From contig NZ_BSDP01000001.1 in assembly GCF_027925245.1 (NCBI RefSeq), positions 2,604,001-2,668,000 on the forward strand: a DNA stretch of 64,000 nt, read 5' to 3'. Every line of letters begins with the position of its first letter. Positions within the stretch are counted from its first letter, which is position 1. Source of the stretch: Agromyces rhizosphaerae (GTDB taxonomy: Bacteria; Actinomycetota; Actinomycetes; Actinomycetales; Microbacteriaceae). Below are positions 18,658 to 32,763 of this stretch, one piece after another. The position numbers and the translations under genes are program-made. A model generated the notes under the pieces. It was not told where the DNA came from, did no database searches, and saw only the letters and a program-made list of their open reading frames with translations.

Positions 18658-18849
18658 TTCCGGGCCTGAACGGCCTCTTCGGGGTGCGGGCCGGGCGGCG
18701 TGCGAAGCGCGACACGCCCGGCCTGCGCGCTCGTTTTGGCGAAGCGGCGAGCGGCACGTAATGTTCTTACTCGTCACCCCAAAGGTGCGGGAGAGCGGCA
18801 GAGCCTCCCGGCCTCAAGCGGGACCATCCAGCGCAACGAAGACCGGCAC

Positions 18850-18878
18850 TTGTCGGGGCCTCGAAGTGCGCCTAGGAT
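18850..18878 (+). promoter_or_regulatory. rrn promoter P1
   Basis: TTGTCG (18850-18855), 17-bp spacer, TAGGAT (18873-18878). Good match to a housekeeping sigma-70-type promoter, about 330 bp upstream of 16S. Confidence 0.55.
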
Positions 18879-18959
18879 GTCTATTCGTCACTTCGATCGT
18901 CGCGATCGCACACTGAACGCGACTCGTCAGGCTGTGCCTGGCGGAGGCGGCAGGCCGGT

Positions 18960-18988
18960 TTGGTCCTGATGCCCGGGGGTGATACAGT
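18960..18988 (+). promoter_or_regulatory. rrn promoter P2
   Basis: TTGGTC (18960-18965), 17-bp spacer, TACAGT (18983-18988), followed by a purine-rich initiation region. It lies closer to the 16S gene than P1. Confidence 0.65.
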
Positions 18989-19043
18989 AGAGAGGTTGCC
19001 CTGAGTGGAAGCCGGAAGGCGGAAACTTCGGAGCGTCCGTTTC

Positions 19044-19065
19044 TTGAGAACTCAATAGCGTGCAC
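19044..19065 (+). promoter_or_regulatory. rrn leader antitermination-like box
   Basis: TTGAGAACTCAATAGCGTGC in the 16S leader. A related TTGAGAACTACATAGTGGAC occurs in the 16S-23S spacer at about 21020. The shared TTGAGAACT...ATAG is the box commonly seen in both positions of actinobacterial rrn operons. Confidence 0.55.
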
Positions 19066-19207
19066 TATGTTCAATGCCATTTTTTGAACCCCGATCCGGT
19101 CTTTGGACTGGTTGGGATTCCTTTGGATTGATGGACAGCCAGTTTTGGTTGTTCTTTGGTCAGAGATCAGATTTGTCGGCCCTGTTGTGGGGTTGGCGCC
19201 ATTTTTT

Positions 19208-24285
<5,078 letters not shown>

Positions 24286-24452
24286 ACTACACACACCCTC
24301 GTTGAAAAGGCATGGTGTGTGGCCTGTAGATGACTCGCGTCCACTCTGTGGTTCCCACCACACGAACTTCATAACTCAACACCCACCCACACGCACCTGG
24401 TGCGTGGCGGGGTGGGACCCGAGACCACACACCCCAGGCGGGTGTGGCTAGA

Positions 24453-24571
24453 GTTTCGGCGGCCATAGCGCGAGGGAAACGCCCGGACCCATTCCGAACC
24501 CGGAAGCTAAGACTCGCAGCGCCGATGGTACTGCAGGGGCCACCCTGTGGGAGAGTAGGACACCGCCGGAC
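24453..24571 (+). rRNA. 5S ribosomal RNA
   Basis: About 119 nt: GTTTCGGCGGCCATAGCG at the 5' end pairs with AGGACACCGCCGGAC at the 3' end. CCCATTCCGAACCCGGAAG is the conserved 5S loop B/C region. It follows the 23S gene by about 167 bp. Confidence 0.95.
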
Positions 24572-24580
24572 ATACCTTGA

Positions 24581-24616
24581 ACGAAACCCCCCAGCATCGC
24601 TGCTGGGGGGTTTCGT
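24581..24616 (+). terminator. Intrinsic terminator of the rrn operon
   Basis: CCCCCCAGCA-TCGC-TGCTGGGGGG forms a 10-bp GC stem with a four-base loop. It is extended by ACGAAA/TTTCGT pairing on both sides, so the structure is symmetrical and could act in both directions. Confidence 0.85.
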
Positions 24617-24646
24617 GCATTCCGGGCCCGCTCTAGCATGGGCCGC

Positions 24647-26020
24647 ATGGCGACACGGCGAACGTTCGTGATCCTCGGAGCAGACGGTGACCTCGCGGCC
24701 CGTCTCCTGCTGCCCGGCCTCGGGCAGCTCCTCATGCACGACCGCCGCTCGCGACTGACGCTCATGGGCGTGGGGCGCTCCGCGCTCAGCGACGACGAGT
24801 GGCGGAGACGGCTCCGTGCGGCGATGCGTGCCGACGAGGAGGATCCCCTCGTCGCGTCGCTCGAGGCATCCGCTCACTACCGTCAGGCCGATGCCACCAG
24901 TCGCGACGACCTGCAGGCGCTCTTCGACGACCTGCCGGGCCCCGTGGCGATCTACTTCGCGTTGCCGCCGTCGGTGGCGCATGCGGCGTGCGAGACGCTC
25001 GCCGGAATGGACGTGCCGCCGGGCACGGTGCTCGCGCTCGAGAAGCCGTTCGGCACAGACCTCGAGAGTGCGCGTGAGTTCAACGCGCTGCTCGCGCGCC
25101 TCCCCGACGGGGTGCGGGTCGTGCGCGTCGACCACTTCCTCGGGAAGACGACCGTGCTGGCGCTGACGGGCCTGCGCTTCGCCAACCACATGTTCGAGTC
25201 GGTGTGGCATCGCGACCACATCGAACGCGTGGAGGTCGTGTTCGACGAGTCGCTCGCGCTGGAGGGACGCGCGGGGTACTACGACCGGGCCGGCGCACTG
25301 CGCGACATGATCCAGAGCCACTTGCTCCAGGTGCTCGCGCTCATCGCCATGGAACCGCCGGAGTCGGTCGGGTCGGAGGACATGCACCGGGCCATGGCAG
25401 AGGTGCTCGAGCGCACTCGGGTGTGGGGCAGCGATGCCTCCGAGGCGAGCCGCCGCGCCCGGTACACCGCCGGAAGCGTCGGCTCGCGGGTCTTCCCCGA
25501 CTACGCCGCCGAGGACGGCGTCGATCCGGCGCGCGAGACCGAGACGCTCACCGAGGTGACGCTGCAGGTGAACGCCGATCGGTGGCACGGCGTGCCGTTC
25601 GTGCTGCGATCCGGGAAGGCCATCGGACGCGACCGCGAGGAGATCTCGATCACGCTCCGCGAGCCGAGCGCGCTGCCGAGGGGCTTCAGCGGTGAGGTGC
25701 GTCGCGGGCTGCGCATCGGCATGAAGCCCGAGCGCATCGTGCTCGACGTCGCCGTCAATCGGGCCGACGACCTGCTCGCGCTCCGGACGGTCGAACTCGC
25801 ATCCCGGTCGACCGAGGGGCGCCTCGGGGCGTACGCCGAGGTGCTCGGCGGCATCCTCGACGGAGACGAGCTGCTGTCGGTGAGCGGGCCGATGGCCGAG
25901 GCGTGCTGGCGCATCGTGACGCCGATCCTCGAAGCGTGGGCTGAGGACCGCGTGCCGCTCGAGGAGTACCCCGCCGGGTCGCGCGGGCCCTCGTCCTGGC
26001 CGACCACCCAGCACGACTGA
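24647..26020 (+). CDS. Glucose-6-phosphate dehydrogenase family protein
   Basis: 457 residues. It has the G6PDH fold markers: N-terminal NADP motif [15 protein letters not shown] (10-24, normally GATGDLAKRKLxPAL) and the substrate motif [10 protein letters not shown] near residue 165 (normally RIDHYLGKE). The C-terminal domain includes [11 protein letters not shown] and [16 protein letters not shown]. The Lys of the DH(Y/F)LGK motif is kept, but Tyr is Phe and the following Glu is Thr. That makes it a divergent paralogue. I take ATG 24647 because TAGCAT lies 7 nt upstream; ATG 24638 is an alternative. Probably oxidises a sugar phosphate with NADP, perhaps not glucose-6-phosphate. Confidence 0.85.
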   Translation: MATRRTFVILGADGDLAARLLLPGLGQLLMHDRRSRLTLMGVGRSALSDDEWRRRLRAAMRADEEDPLVASLEASAHYRQADATSRDDLQALFDDLPGPVAIYFALPPSVAHAACETLAGMDVPPGTVLALEKPFGTDLESAREFNALLARLPDGVRVVRVDHFLGKTTVLALTGLRFANHMFESVWHRDHIERVEVVFDESLALEGRAGYYDRAGALRDMIQSHLLQVLALIAMEPPESVGSEDMHRAMAEVLERTRVWGSDASEASRRARYTAGSVGSRVFPDYAAEDGVDPARETETLTEVTLQVNADRWHGVPFVLRSGKAIGRDREEISITLREPSALPRGFSGEVRRGLRIGMKPERIVLDVAVNRADDLLALRTVELASRSTEGRLGAYAEVLGGILDGDELLSVSGPMAEACWRIVTPILEAWAEDRVPLEEYPAGSRGPSSWPTTQHD

Positions 26021-26022
26021 CG

Positions 26023-27891
26023 ATGGCGGACCGGCTTCGCGGGGCGCTGAGCCCCTACCTGCGCGCGCACGCCGACAACCCGGTGGACTGGTGGCCGTGG
26101 GGCGAGGACGCGTTCGCCGAGGCGCGCCGCCGGGACGTGCCGGTGCTCGTGTCGATCGGGTACGCGACCTGCCACTGGTGCCACGTCATGGCGCGGGAGA
26201 GCTTCAGCGACCCGCTCATCGCCGCGCAGCTGCGCGACGGGTTCGTCGCCGTGAAGGTCGATCGTGAGGAGCATCCGGACGTCGACGCCGGCTACCTCGC
26301 CGCGGCGAGCGCCTTCACGCGCAACCTCGGCTGGCCGCTGACCGTGTTCGCGACCCCGGAGGGGCGGGCGTTCTACGCCGGCACGTACTTCCCGCCGCGT
26401 CCCGCGGGCGGGGTGCCGGCCTTCGGCGAACTGCTCGACGCGGTCTCCCAGGCCTGGATGGGGCGGCGCGACGAGGTCGACGCGACGGCGACGTCGCTGG
26501 CGGGCGCGCTGGCGGAGGCATCCGTGCTGCGGCCCTCGGAGGGCGGCCCGCCGGACGCCGCGCGGCTCGACGCCGCCGCGGCCTCCCTCGTGGCGCTCGA
26601 GGATCGCGCGCACGGCGGGTACGGCGGCGCCCCGAAGTTCCCGGTGGCACCCGTGCTCGGGTTCCTGCTCGCGCACGGGGGCGGTGCCGCGGCGTCCGCG
26701 CGGCGCAGCCTCGCGGCCATGTCGGCGTCGCCGCTGCGGGACGCGGTCGACGGGGGGTTCTTCCGGTACGGCACCCGCGTCGACTGGAGCGAGCCGCACT
26801 ACGAGCGGATGCTGTACGACAACGCGCAACTGCTCGAGGTCGCCGCCCGCGCCGCGGTGCAGGGCGACGGGCTCGCGATCGGCACCGCGCGCGGCATTGC
26901 GCGGTACCTGCTGCGGGTGCTCCGCCGGCCCGAGGGCGGGTTCGCGAGCGCGCAGGACTCCGAGAGCGACATCGACGGCGTGCGCACCGAGGGCGGGTAC
27001 TACGCCCTCGATGCCGCCGCGCGCTCGGACCAGCCCGCGCCCGCCCTCGACGAGAAGGTGCTGACCGGGTGGAACGGGCTGGCGATCGAGGGCCTCGCGA
27101 CCGCGGGCGCACTGCTCGACGAGCCCGACTGGACCGAGGCCGCGCGGGAGACCGCGACCGTGCTGCTCGAGCGGCACCGGGGTCCCGACGGGCGGCTCAT
27201 CCGCATGTCGCTGCACGGGGAGCCCTCGTCGGCCCGCGCGGCGCTGGAGGACTACGGCATGCTCGCGAACGGGCTGCTCGCCGTGGCGATCGCGGACGGG
27301 GATCCGGCGCTCGCGGTCGAGGCGCGCGCGCTGGTGGACGCCACCCTGGACGCCGCGGGCGATGCGGCAGAGAACAGCGGACGCGTGTTCGCGGTGCCCG
27401 GCGGCGCGGACCCGGTGCTCGAGGCGCACGGGCTCGTCGTGGAGGCCGACCCGTCGGAGGGTGCGACGCCGTCGGGAGCGAGCGCCCTCGCCGGAGCATG
27501 CACGACGCTCTTCGCGCTGACCGGCGACGCCCGGTACGTCGACGCCGCCCGCGTGACGATCGCGCGGGTCGCCGAGCCGATGGTCCGCCAGCCGCTCGCG
27601 TTCGGCGCGGCGCTGCGCGTGGCCGACGTGCTCGACCGCGGACCGACCCAGCTCGTGACGGTGACGGCGTCGGCGGGGGCGGACGACGAGCTCGTGCGGG
27701 CGACGCGCCGCCACGGGGCATCCGTCGCCGTCGTGGTCGCCGAGGATCGCGTGGCGGCCTGGGTCGACGCCGGGTTCGAGCTGTTCGCGGGGCGCGGCGT
27801 CCGTGACGGCCTGACGACGGCCTACCTGTGCCGCGACTTCACCTGCCGGCTGCCCGTGACCTCGGCGAGCGCGCTCGCCGACGAGCCCTGA
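26023..27891 (+). CDS. Thioredoxin-domain protein of the YyaL/DUF255 family
   Basis: A 622-residue protein. The N-terminal thioredoxin-like domain (about 1-165) begins NRL-type [18 protein letters not shown] and has CHWCHVM at about 51-57 in place of the classical CxxC disulphide motif. The remainder is an alpha/alpha six-hairpin barrel ([37 protein letters not shown]) like N-acylglucosamine epimerases. Function is unresolved in the family. It begins 2 nt after the G6PDH-like gene and is probably cotranscribed. Confidence 0.9.
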   Translation: MADRLRGALSPYLRAHADNPVDWWPWGEDAFAEARRRDVPVLVSIGYATCHWCHVMARESFSDPLIAAQLRDGFVAVKVDREEHPDVDAGYLAAASAFTRNLGWPLTVFATPEGRAFYAGTYFPPRPAGGVPAFGELLDAVSQAWMGRRDEVDATATSLAGALAEASVLRPSEGGPPDAARLDAAAASLVALEDRAHGGYGGAPKFPVAPVLGFLLAHGGGAAASARRSLAAMSASPLRDAVDGGFFRYGTRVDWSEPHYERMLYDNAQLLEVAARAAVQGDGLAIGTARGIARYLLRVLRRPEGGFASAQDSESDIDGVRTEGGYYALDAAARSDQPAPALDEKVLTGWNGLAIEGLATAGALLDEPDWTEAARETATVLLERHRGPDGRLIRMSLHGEPSSARAALEDYGMLANGLLAVAIADGDPALAVEARALVDATLDAAGDAAENSGRVFAVPGGADPVLEAHGLVVEADPSEGATPSGASALAGACTTLFALTGDARYVDAARVTIARVAEPMVRQPLAFGAALRVADVLDRGPTQLVTVTASAGADDELVRATRRHGASVAVVVAEDRVAAWVDAGFELFAGRGVRDGLTTAYLCRDFTCRLPVTSASALADEP

Positions 27892-27910
27892 CCCGCTGCT
27901 GGCCGGACGC

Positions 27911-28246
27911 TCACCAGACGGTCGGGACCCGGCCGATCATGCCCCAGACGGCGACGCTCAGGTCGGGGTGCTCGACCGCGATGTCGCGGAGCACGTCGTA
28001 CTCGAAGCGCTCGCGGTCGCCGGCGCGCGCCGTCGGGTGGTACGCCCGGGCGCGGGCCGTGCTCCAGGGGTCGACGTGGATGCGCTCCTCGCGCAGCGTC
28101 GCGACCACCTGCTCGTCGACGGTGGGGAGGTCGGGGAGGAACGCCCACGGGTCCTCGCCGAGCCGGCAGCGCAGGTCGATGAGGGCGGCGAGCTCGTCGC
28201 GCGCGTCCTGACGCAGCCGCTCGATGGTCGGCGCCTCCTGCGACAT
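27911..28246 (-). CDS. Hypothetical protein, 111 aa
   Basis: A soluble, acidic protein with no signal peptide or membrane segment, containing IERLRQDARDELAALIDLRCRLG and an ending VWGMIGRVPTVW. GGAGGGGG sits 6-8 nt before the ATG, and TAGCCT is about 28 bp further upstream, which supports expression. I recognise no family. It converges on the thioredoxin-domain gene and diverges from the methyltransferase gene. Confidence 0.6.
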   Translation of the reverse strand: MSQEAPTIERLRQDARDELAALIDLRCRLGEDPWAFLPDLPTVDEQVVATLREERIHVDPWSTARARAYHPTARAGDRERFEYDVLRDIAVEHPDLSVAVWGMIGRVPTVW

Positions 28247-28397
28247 GTGTTCCCCCTCCGGTCGGACACGGCAAGGCTAACCCCGGAGTGTGACATCTGC
28301 GTTTCGCGAAGCTTGCCGATGCGTGATGCGGGTCCGAACCGGCTCGTGACGGCCGCGCACGGCGATCCGGCCCCCCGCGGCGGTCGGCTGCGGTTGA

Positions 28398-29966
28398 ATG
28401 AGAGTCGTGGTGACGGCGACGGAGATGCGGATCGCGGCCGCGCTGGCGGCAGACCTGTCCGCGGCGCGCTACACCGTCGCGGGCCTCGACGGGCTCTGGG
28501 GCGACGAGGCGGAGGCGGCGCTGCACCGCGGCGACGCCGTGCCGGCCGCGCGCCTGCTGGAGCGGATGCCCGCTGGCGCCGACCCGCGGGTGACGCTCGC
28601 CCTGTGCTTCGTGCTCGGCCTCGGCGCCGACCGCGACGACCTCGCGCGCGCGCTGCCGACCGCGGGGCTGGACGGCGCCGTCGCGCTCGGGCTGGTCGAC
28701 GTCGACGGTGCGCGCGTCAGGGCGCGGGTCGACCTGCGCCCCTACGCGTTCGCGGACCGCGTCGGCGAGGCGAACTGGTGGATCGCGTCGGACCCGGGCG
28801 AGGTCGCGACCGGAGCCCCCCTCGCCGAGGACCACGTGCTCGGGGTCGGCGGCGCGTCGAGCACCCTCGCTGCGCTGCAGTGGCAGGAGCCGGTGGACAG
28901 CGTGCTCGACCTCGGCACCGGATGCGGCATCCAGGCCATGCACGCGTCGCGGCACGCCGACCGCGTCGTCGCGACCGACATCAGCGCCCGGGCGCTGCGC
29001 TTCGCCGAGCTGAACGCCGCGCTGAACGGCGTGACGGGCATCGAGTTCCGGCTCGGCAGCCTGTTCGACCCTGTCGCGGGCGAGCGCTTCGACCGCATCG
29101 TGTCGAACCCGCCGTTCGTCATCACGCCGCGGCGCGATGACGTGCCCGCGTACGAGTACCGCGACGGCGGCATGGTCGGCGACGCGCTCGTGGCGCAGGT
29201 GCTCGCCGGACTCGCCGACCACCTCGAGCCCGGCGGCTCCGCGCAGCTGCTCGCCGACTGGGAGTACCGCGGCGCGGACGGCGACGGGCTCGAGCGGGCG
29301 AGCGACTGGTTCGGCCCCGACCTGGAGTACTGGCTGATCGAGCGCGACCGGGTCGATCCGATCGAGTACGCCGAGACCTGGGTGCGCGACGGCGGCACCC
29401 GGCCGGGCACGCCCGAGTACGGCGCGATGGTGCGGGCCTGGCTCGACGACTTCGAGGCGCGCGGCGTCGACGCGGTCGGGTTCGGGTACGTCGTCGCCCG
29501 GCGCCCGGCCGACGGCGTGGTGCGGCTGCGCCGCACCGAGCAGCAGCACGGCCCGCTCGGGTCGGGGGCACCCGGCCCGCACCTCGAGGCCTGCGTCGGC
29601 GCGTTCGACCGCATCGTCGACGACGTGGCCGCGGCCCGCCCGGTCGTCGCGGGCGACGTGACCGAGCAGCGCCACCACTGGCCGGGATCGGCCGACCCGA
29701 CCGCCATCACGCTCAGCCAGGGCGGGGGATTCGCCCGCACGGTCGACGCGGGCACGGCCCTCGCCGCGCTCGTGGGCGCCTGCGATGGCACGCTGACGGT
29801 CGCCGCGATCGCGGGCGCCATCGCCGGACTGCTTGACGCCGACGAGGCGGCGCTCACGGAGGAGCTGGAGGACGACGTCGTCGAGCTCGCGCTCTGCGGC
29901 ATGCTCGCGCCCGCGACGGACGCCGCGGACGACGAGCCGGGCCCGGACCCGGGTGGCGCACGATGA
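28398..29966 (+). CDS. Class I SAM-dependent methyltransferase (PrmC/N5-Gln-type)
   Basis: 522 residues. An N-terminal helical domain precedes a Rossmann methyltransferase with motif I VLDLGTGCGIQAM (about 170-182), VVATDISARAL and the NPPF motif (SNPPFVI) near residue 235. NPPY/F marks methylation of planar amides or exocyclic amines (glutamine, adenine, guanine). A C-terminal extension resembles the DUF7059/DUF7782-type proteins of actinobacteria. ATG 28398 is listed; TTGAAT followed by 7 nt makes GTG 28407 an attractive leaderless start. The stop overlaps the next gene (ATGA). Confidence 0.82.
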   Translation: MRVVVTATEMRIAAALAADLSAARYTVAGLDGLWGDEAEAALHRGDAVPAARLLERMPAGADPRVTLALCFVLGLGADRDDLARALPTAGLDGAVALGLVDVDGARVRARVDLRPYAFADRVGEANWWIASDPGEVATGAPLAEDHVLGVGGASSTLAALQWQEPVDSVLDLGTGCGIQAMHASRHADRVVATDISARALRFAELNAALNGVTGIEFRLGSLFDPVAGERFDRIVSNPPFVITPRRDDVPAYEYRDGGMVGDALVAQVLAGLADHLEPGGSAQLLADWEYRGADGDGLERASDWFGPDLEYWLIERDRVDPIEYAETWVRDGGTRPGTPEYGAMVRAWLDDFEARGVDAVGFGYVVARRPADGVVRLRRTEQQHGPLGSGAPGPHLEACVGAFDRIVDDVAAARPVVAGDVTEQRHHWPGSADPTAITLSQGGGFARTVDAGTALAALVGACDGTLTVAAIAGAIAGLLDADEAALTEELEDDVVELALCGMLAPATDAADDEPGPDPGGAR

Positions 29967-31390
29967 GACGGCGCACGTTCCTGGTCGGTTCCGCGGCGGG
30001 CCTCGTCGCGGTGCTGGCCGGATGCGTGCCCGAGCCGCCCGCCCCGACGGCCTCGCCGACGCCGACGACCCCCGCGCCGACCCCGACCGGCACGCCGATC
30101 GCCTCGCCCGTGCCCGCACCCGCGGCCATGCGCCGCTCGGCCTGGGGCAGCGACCCGTTCGCGCGCGGCGCATTCAGCTACCAGGCGGTCGGATCGACGC
30201 CCCAGCACCGGCGCGACCTCGCCGTGCCGTTGGGCGACCGGGTGTTCCTCGCGGGTGAGGCGACCTCGACCGCCTACCCCGGCACGGTCCGCGGCGCGGC
30301 CGAGCAGGGGGCCCGCGTCGCCGCCGAGGTCGCGGACCTCGCCGCTCCGGGCGAGCGCATCGCGATCGTGGGCGCCGGGCTGGCCGGGGTCACCGCGGCG
30401 CGGGCGCTGACCGACGCCGGCTACACGGTCGTCGTGCTCGAGGCGCGCGACCGCATCGGCGGTCGCATCGACACGGTCGAGGACGACGCCTGGCCGCTCC
30501 CGGTCGAGCTCGGTGCGGGGTTCGTCCCGGCCGACGCGGTCGGGCTGCAGGCGCGCCTCGCCCGTGCCGGCGCCACGACCGCCCAGTTCGTCACGACCCC
30601 GTGGGTGCACACGCCGTCGGGCGAGACGGTCGCGGCGTCCGACGCCGGGGCGGACGCGGTGGCGGCCGCCCGCGAGTGGGCGATGGCCCAGCCGCACGAC
30701 GTGACCCTCGCGAACGCGCTGCTGCGCTCCGGCGCGATCGACCGGCTCTCCGAGGAGCCCGACGAGACCGGGGTGTCGGGGGCCGACTGGCTCGCGTACG
30801 AGCTCGACACGGTGCTCGGCGTCCGCACGGGGGCCGACGCCCGGCAGCTGTCGGCGCGCGACGGCGGGCTCGACCCCGAGGAGCCGGTCGTGCAGGAACG
30901 GGTCGAGACCCCCTACGTGCAGTTCCTGCGCGACGAGGCGGCCGACCTCGGCGTGCTGCTCGGCGGGGCGGTCCTCAGCATCGACCACTCGGGCGACCTG
31001 GTCTCGCTGCGCCTCGAGTCGGGCGAGTCGTTCGCGGCCGACCGGGCGATCGTGACCGTGCCGCTCGGCGTGCTGCGCGCCAACCTGATCGCGTTCACGC
31101 CGTCGCTCCCGCTGCGGCACGCACGGGCGATCTCGGTGCTCGGCAACGGGCGGCTCGACCAGGTCTGGCTGCGCTTCGACGAGCCGTTCCTGCCGGCCGG
31201 CCCGCCGGTCCGCACCGTGGTCGGCGCCGACGACGACCCGTTCGCGGGCTGGCTCGACCTGAGCCCGTCGCCGGAGCAGCCGGTGCTCGTGGGACTGCTC
31301 GCGGCCGAGCGGGCGGACGCGCTCGCGGAGGCATCCGACGACGAGGTGATCGCCCTCGCGCGCACGAGTCTCGAGCCGTTCGCCGGCTGA
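29963..31390 (+). CDS. Flavin amine oxidase lipoprotein with permuted domain order
   Basis: 475 residues. A twin-arginine-like signal (MRRRTF) leads to the lipobox LAGC (Cys21), then a Pro/Thr linker. Residues 60-125 (AWGSDPFARGAFSY, FLAGEATSTAYPGTVRGA) are the segment that normally ends a flavin amine oxidase. Only after that come the FAD Rossmann motif IAIVGAGLAGVTAARAL (133-149), the ribose-binding Glu160 and RIGGRI. The chain stops at the point where the GEAT segment usually follows. It therefore looks like a circular permutation. It should sit outside the membrane and oxidise an amine or related compound. Overlaps the methyltransferase gene by 4 nt. Confidence 0.85.
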   Translation: MRRRTFLVGSAAGLVAVLAGCVPEPPAPTASPTPTTPAPTPTGTPIASPVPAPAAMRRSAWGSDPFARGAFSYQAVGSTPQHRRDLAVPLGDRVFLAGEATSTAYPGTVRGAAEQGARVAAEVADLAAPGERIAIVGAGLAGVTAARALTDAGYTVVVLEARDRIGGRIDTVEDDAWPLPVELGAGFVPADAVGLQARLARAGATTAQFVTTPWVHTPSGETVAASDAGADAVAAAREWAMAQPHDVTLANALLRSGAIDRLSEEPDETGVSGADWLAYELDTVLGVRTGADARQLSARDGGLDPEEPVVQERVETPYVQFLRDEAADLGVLLGGAVLSIDHSGDLVSLRLESGESFAADRAIVTVPLGVLRANLIAFTPSLPLRHARAISVLGNGRLDQVWLRFDEPFLPAGPPVRTVVGADDDPFAGWLDLSPSPEQPVLVGLLAAERADALAEASDDEVIALARTSLEPFAG

Positions 31391-31425
31391 GCACGGCGGG
31401 GCGCGGCCGGGCAGGTCGAGCGCGC

Positions 31426-32169
31426 TCAGCGGGGGGCCGCGGCGAGCTCGGGGGCATCCGACCGCTCCACCGGAACGGGGTCGAGGGTGCCCGCCCCCTC
31501 GCGGCGCACGATGCGGGTGGCCGCGACCAGCAGCGCGGCAACGGCGAGCAGCACGGCGAGCACGATCGCGCACGCGATCGCGATGCCCACGGGCCCGCCC
31601 ACCTGCAGCGGGTCGAGGAAGAAGTACGGGTACCAGCCGACCGCGGGGCTGCGCACCAGCGTGTACGCGAGCCAGCCGACCGGGAACAGCGGCACCCACC
31701 AGAGCGTGCGCCAGCCGACGGGCACGTGCCGCACGCCCAGCACGGTCTCGAGCAGCCAGTCGACGACGAGCACGACCGGCACGACGAAGTGCAGCACCTG
31801 GTCGGACGGCGGCACGTCGATGCGGTAGCCCGTCGCGCGCGCCTGGTAGACGATCAGCCCGAACACGACGCCCGACACAGCGACGTAGGTGATGACGAGG
31901 CAGCGGATGCCCGTGAGCCAGCCGGGCTCCCGCCGGCCCAGCACCGCGATCACGCCGCTGGCGCCGACCACCGCGACGGCGAGGAACGCGCTCTGCACCG
32001 TGAAGTACGAGAAGAAGTTCTCGGTGGCGAAGCTCGTGAAGCCGAGCACGTACCGGAAGTTCTCGACGAGCGCCATCACCTCGACCACGGCGACCGCGAT
32101 GCGGGCGAGGCCGAGCGTGCGCAGCGCGCGACGGCGGCGCGGGTCGGGAGGGGCCTCGCGCGCCGGCAT
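31426..32169 (-). CDS. Pr6Pr family integral membrane protein
   Basis: 247 residues with six predicted helices; the FAR-17a/AIG1-like Pr6Pr pattern is visible: NFFSYFTVQSAFLAV near residue 50, DQVLHFVVPVVLVVDWL near 125 with the conserved His/Asp, and RTLWWVPLFPVGWLAYTLVRSP near 155, then GWYPYFFLDP. Function is unknown in bacteria; eukaryotic relatives hydrolyse fatty acid esters of hydroxy fatty acids using Thr and His, and the helix with DQVLHF is where that His would lie. TAGCGT is exactly 6 nt before ATG 32169. Confidence 0.83.
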   Translation of the reverse strand: MPAREAPPDPRRRRALRTLGLARIAVAVVEVMALVENFRYVLGFTSFATENFFSYFTVQSAFLAVAVVGASGVIAVLGRREPGWLTGIRCLVITYVAVSGVVFGLIVYQARATGYRIDVPPSDQVLHFVVPVVLVVDWLLETVLGVRHVPVGWRTLWWVPLFPVGWLAYTLVRSPAVGWYPYFFLDPLQVGGPVGIAIACAIVLAVLLAVAALLVAATRIVRREGAGTLDPVPVERSDAPELAAAPR

Positions 32170-32228
32170 GCGTCCACGCTACGCCGGGCGTGCCGGGACG
32201 ACCGCCCGACGCGGCCGGGCGGAAGGGC

Positions 32229-32654
32229 TCAGACGGTGCCGGCGGGCGGCCAGACGCCGATGATCAGGGCCATCACCAGGAACGTCACGAGCTCGTGCGC
32301 GATGTTCAGCGTGGTGAGCCCGGCCGGGCGGCCCTCGAACGCGTCGTGCGTGATGAAGCGCGCCGCGGTGAACCCCGCCCAGAGGATGAGCGCCGTGACC
32401 AGCGCGTTGACCAGGAAGCTGCCGCCGTAGAAGTGCCACGCGATGACGGTCGCGCCCGCGAGCACCCACGCCGACACGAAGCTCACGAGCACCGTCGCGG
32501 TGATCGCGCCGACCGCGCTCTTCCCGTCGGGCTCGACCTTGGCGAGTCGCATCCAGTAGTTCCCGAAGACCTTGGGGGTGTACCAGACGGTGCCGACGAT
32601 CATCGTGGAGAGCGTGGCCAGCAGCACCGCCCAGTAGTTGATCTCGGGAATCAT
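32229..32654 (-). CDS. DUF1761 membrane protein
   Basis: 141 residues, four hydrophobic helices. INYWAVLLATLSTMIVGTVWYTPKVFGNYWMRL is the DUF1761 opening (shown in part: VGTVWYTPKVFG), followed by ITATVLVSFVSAWVLA and HELVTFLVMALIIGVW. I choose ATG 32654, with GGAAGGA 6 nt upstream; the longer frame is unlikely. A TAGACT box about 45 bp upstream marks a leadered promoter. Function unknown. Divergent from the J-domain gene. Confidence 0.83.
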   Translation of the reverse strand: MIPEINYWAVLLATLSTMIVGTVWYTPKVFGNYWMRLAKVEPDGKSAVGAITATVLVSFVSAWVLAGATVIAWHFYGGSFLVNALVTALILWAGFTAARFITHDAFEGRPAGLTTLNIAHELVTFLVMALIIGVWPPAGTV

Positions 32655-32763
32655 GCGAGTCCTTCCTCGGCGGCTTGGAATCTGCTCGGAGTCTAGTGGG
32701 CCGGCCGCGGTAGGGTCGGGATTCGATCCCACGTTCCGCTCGATACCGGAGGCGCTGCACGCG

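Larger units (their letters stand above)
18658..19207 (+). other. rrn upstream region and 16S leader (no gene)
   Basis: A 550-bp stretch without a credible reading frame. It carries two promoter-like pairs (listed separately), a TTGAGAACTCAATAG leader box and a long lower-GC leader. The final part ends in a nine-T tract directly before the 16S gene. The leader should fold with the 16S/23S spacer to form RNase III processing stems; I did not fold it. Confidence 0.8.

Noticed and set aside
29963..30360. Amine oxidase gene as two genes or a frameshift
   Set aside because: One uninterrupted frame with signal peptide, GEAT segment and Rossmann motif; no stop or shift is visible.
28742..31699. 985-aa minus-strand frame
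   Set aside because: Shadow of the methyltransferase and amine-oxidase genes; their conserved motifs are on the plus strand.
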